Source: an uncultured Anaerotruncus sp.
GTDB lineage: Bacteria; Bacillota; Clostridia; Oscillospirales; Ruminococcaceae
Direction of reading: 5' to 3'
Length of the DNA stretch: 6,772 bases
Assembly (NCBI GenBank): GCA_910586875.1
Contig: CAJUJI010000145.1
Coordinates: 1 to 6,772, forward strand
Of this stretch, positions 6,367-6,772 are shown piece after piece. The notes below the pieces were generated by a model. The model had not been told where the DNA came from. It made no database searches and saw only the letters and a list, made by a program, of their open reading frames with translations. The position numbers and the translations under genes are program-made. Positions within the stretch are counted from its first letter, which is position 1. Every line of letters begins with the position of its first letter.

Positions 6367-6372
6367 AGACAC
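6367..6372. repeat. attR core AGACAC (right junction of inserted element)
   Basis: Second copy of the 6-bp core at 2328-2333. The integrase frame resumes straight after it with ACC TTT GCG (T-F-A). The 20 bp to its left belong to the element, yet they read FRFHEL in the integrase frame, resembling the motif they replace. Confidence 0.65.
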
Positions 6373-6591
6373 ACCTTTGCGACAAGAGGCATTGAGAGCG
6401 GTATGGATATTTTGGTATTGTCCAAAATTTTAGGCCATGCGAATCCGGAAACGACGCTCAAGCTGTATGGGCATATCTTGGCGGAGCACAAGCGCAGCAG
6501 TATGCAAAAGGTTGGAAAGTTATATTCCAGTTTGGTAGGGGAGACGGAAGTGCCGGAAATGGAGGAAGAGGCCCCTCGCATGAAAATGTGA
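6373..6591 (+). pseudogene. int: tyrosine integrase of the ICE, 3' portion (separated by insertion)
   Basis: These 72 codons complete the interrupted integrase: TFATRGIESGMDILVLSKIL, then GHANPETT with H383 and LKLYGHIL with the nucleophile Y393 at 6466-6468 (numbering of the restored protein), and an acidic C-terminal tail ending EEEAPRMKM. The open frame continues left into the element to an ATG at 6277, but that codon lies inside a hairpin with no ribosome site, so independent translation is unlikely. Joined to 1251-2333 it gives a 433-aa protein with all catalytic residues. No frameshift or stop is present, so the gene is broken only by the insertion and could be restored by excision. Confidence 0.88.
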
Positions 6592-6601
6592 GGAAAAATC
6601 G

Positions 6602-6734
6602 CTGTCAAATTGGTTGTCAGAATTTTGCGGGGGAGAGCGAAAGCTTGCATGATAAAATTGCCGGTTGAGAAGCGTTTGGGGAGGAAATGGAGAAAATGAC
6701 TGTCAAACGTGACTGTCAGATGGAATTTGACAGT
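6602..6734. repeat. cluster of TGTCA repeats downstream of int (possible Int/Xis binding sites)
   Basis: TGTCA occurs as CTGTCAAAT (6602-6610), TTGTCAG (6614-6620), CTGTCAAACG (6700-6709) and CTGTCAGA (6713-6720), with an inverted copy TTTGACAG (6726-6733). CTGTCAAA at 6700-6707 and TTTGACAG at 6726-6733 form an exact 8-bp inverted repeat. Tn916-family integrases bind direct repeats near the element ends through their N-terminal arm-binding domain, and the position just after int fits that. The repeats are seen; the binding role is inferred. Confidence 0.5.
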
Positions 6735-6768
6735 GATGAGGGGAAAAAGAAAAACGCCTCAACCGGCA
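6659..6768. repeat. 11-bp inverted repeat near the presumed ICE end
   Basis: TGCCGGTTGAG (6659-6669) is the exact complement of CTCAACCGGCA (6758-6768). With a 2-nt bulge the pairing continues through GCGTTT/AAACGC (6672-6677/6752-6757). The TGTCA repeats lie between the arms. The right arm is preceded by an A-rich stretch (6744-6754), which on the minus strand would be a T-run, so it may be half of a terminator hairpin continuing beyond the window. An ICE attachment site or chromosome junction could lie here, but nothing in the window proves it. Confidence 0.4.
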
Positions 6769-6772
6769 TGGT

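Larger units (their letters stand above)
2334..6372. mobile_element. 4.04-kb serine-recombinase element carrying a KAP NTPase, inserted in int
   Basis: The integrase reading frame stops matching at 2333 and resumes at 6373. Between these points lie a large serine recombinase and one cargo gene, both on the minus strand, with a promoter at the right end and terminator-like hairpins near both ends. AGACAC is present at both junctions (2328-2333 and 6367-6372), so the insert is 4039 bp whichever copy is assigned to it. Joining the flanks restores FHTLRHTFATRG in frame, as expected from conservative site-specific recombination. I see no terminal inverted repeats or longer target duplication typical of DDE transposons. 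A crossover further left, at CTTCCA (2315-2320 and 6354-6359), would also restore the frame, so the exact crossover base is unsettled. Confidence 0.85.

Noticed and set aside
6277..6372. ATG at 6277 as the start of a short C-terminal integrase gene
   Set aside because: The codon is inside a perfect hairpin, there is no ribosome site, and the first 32 codons are element end sequence; only codons from 6373 are integrase.
2328..6372. Insertion by a DDE transposase (IS element)
   Set aside because: No transposase and no terminal inverted repeats were seen, and the shared 6 bp with a resident large serine recombinase fits site-specific recombination better.

Overview
The window looks like the integration module at the end of a Tn916/Tn1549-type integrative and conjugative element (ICE) from a Firmicute, most likely Clostridia. 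This rests on the sigma-like regulator > xis > tyrosine integrase gene order, strong GGAGG-type ribosome sites and protein character; no species-level marker is present.

Outer element, left part (1-2333): a small sigma-region-4-like regulator (78-527) has a hairpin in its leader. It is followed by about 485 bp without a credible gene, packed with complementary segments that look like a structured RNA (about 645-990). Then come an excisionase (1013-1237) and the tyrosine integrase (from 1251). The integrase reads normally up to its second catalytic box (FHTLRH) and then runs into foreign DNA. The rest of it, including the nucleophilic tyrosine, resumes about 4 kb away at 6373-6591. Beyond it lie clustered TGTCA repeats and an 11-bp inverted repeat, which suit the Int-binding end region of the ICE.

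Inner element (about 2334-6372, 4039 bp): a compact insertion with two genes on the minus strand, a 516-aa large serine recombinase (4697-6247) and, 36 bp downstream, a 736-aa KAP-family P-loop NTPase (2450-4660). A consensus-like promoter (extended -10 TGATATAAT) sits about 60 bp inside the right end. A terminator-like hairpin lies close to each end. AGACAC occurs at both junctions, and joining the flanks through it restores an uninterrupted 433-aa integrase with R236, K283, H357, R360, H383 and Y393. The insertion is therefore precise and looks reversible.

Working picture: a minimal serine-recombinase element carrying one KAP NTPase (a family that includes the phage-exclusion protein PifA) has integrated into the codons for the catalytic HxLRH motif of another mobile element's integrase. 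While it is there, the ICE should lack functional integrase; excision would restore it. The element's right end itself resembles integrase coding sequence (FHELRH) and carries a 17-bp direct repeat of related sequence. This suggests adaptation to integrase genes as a target class.
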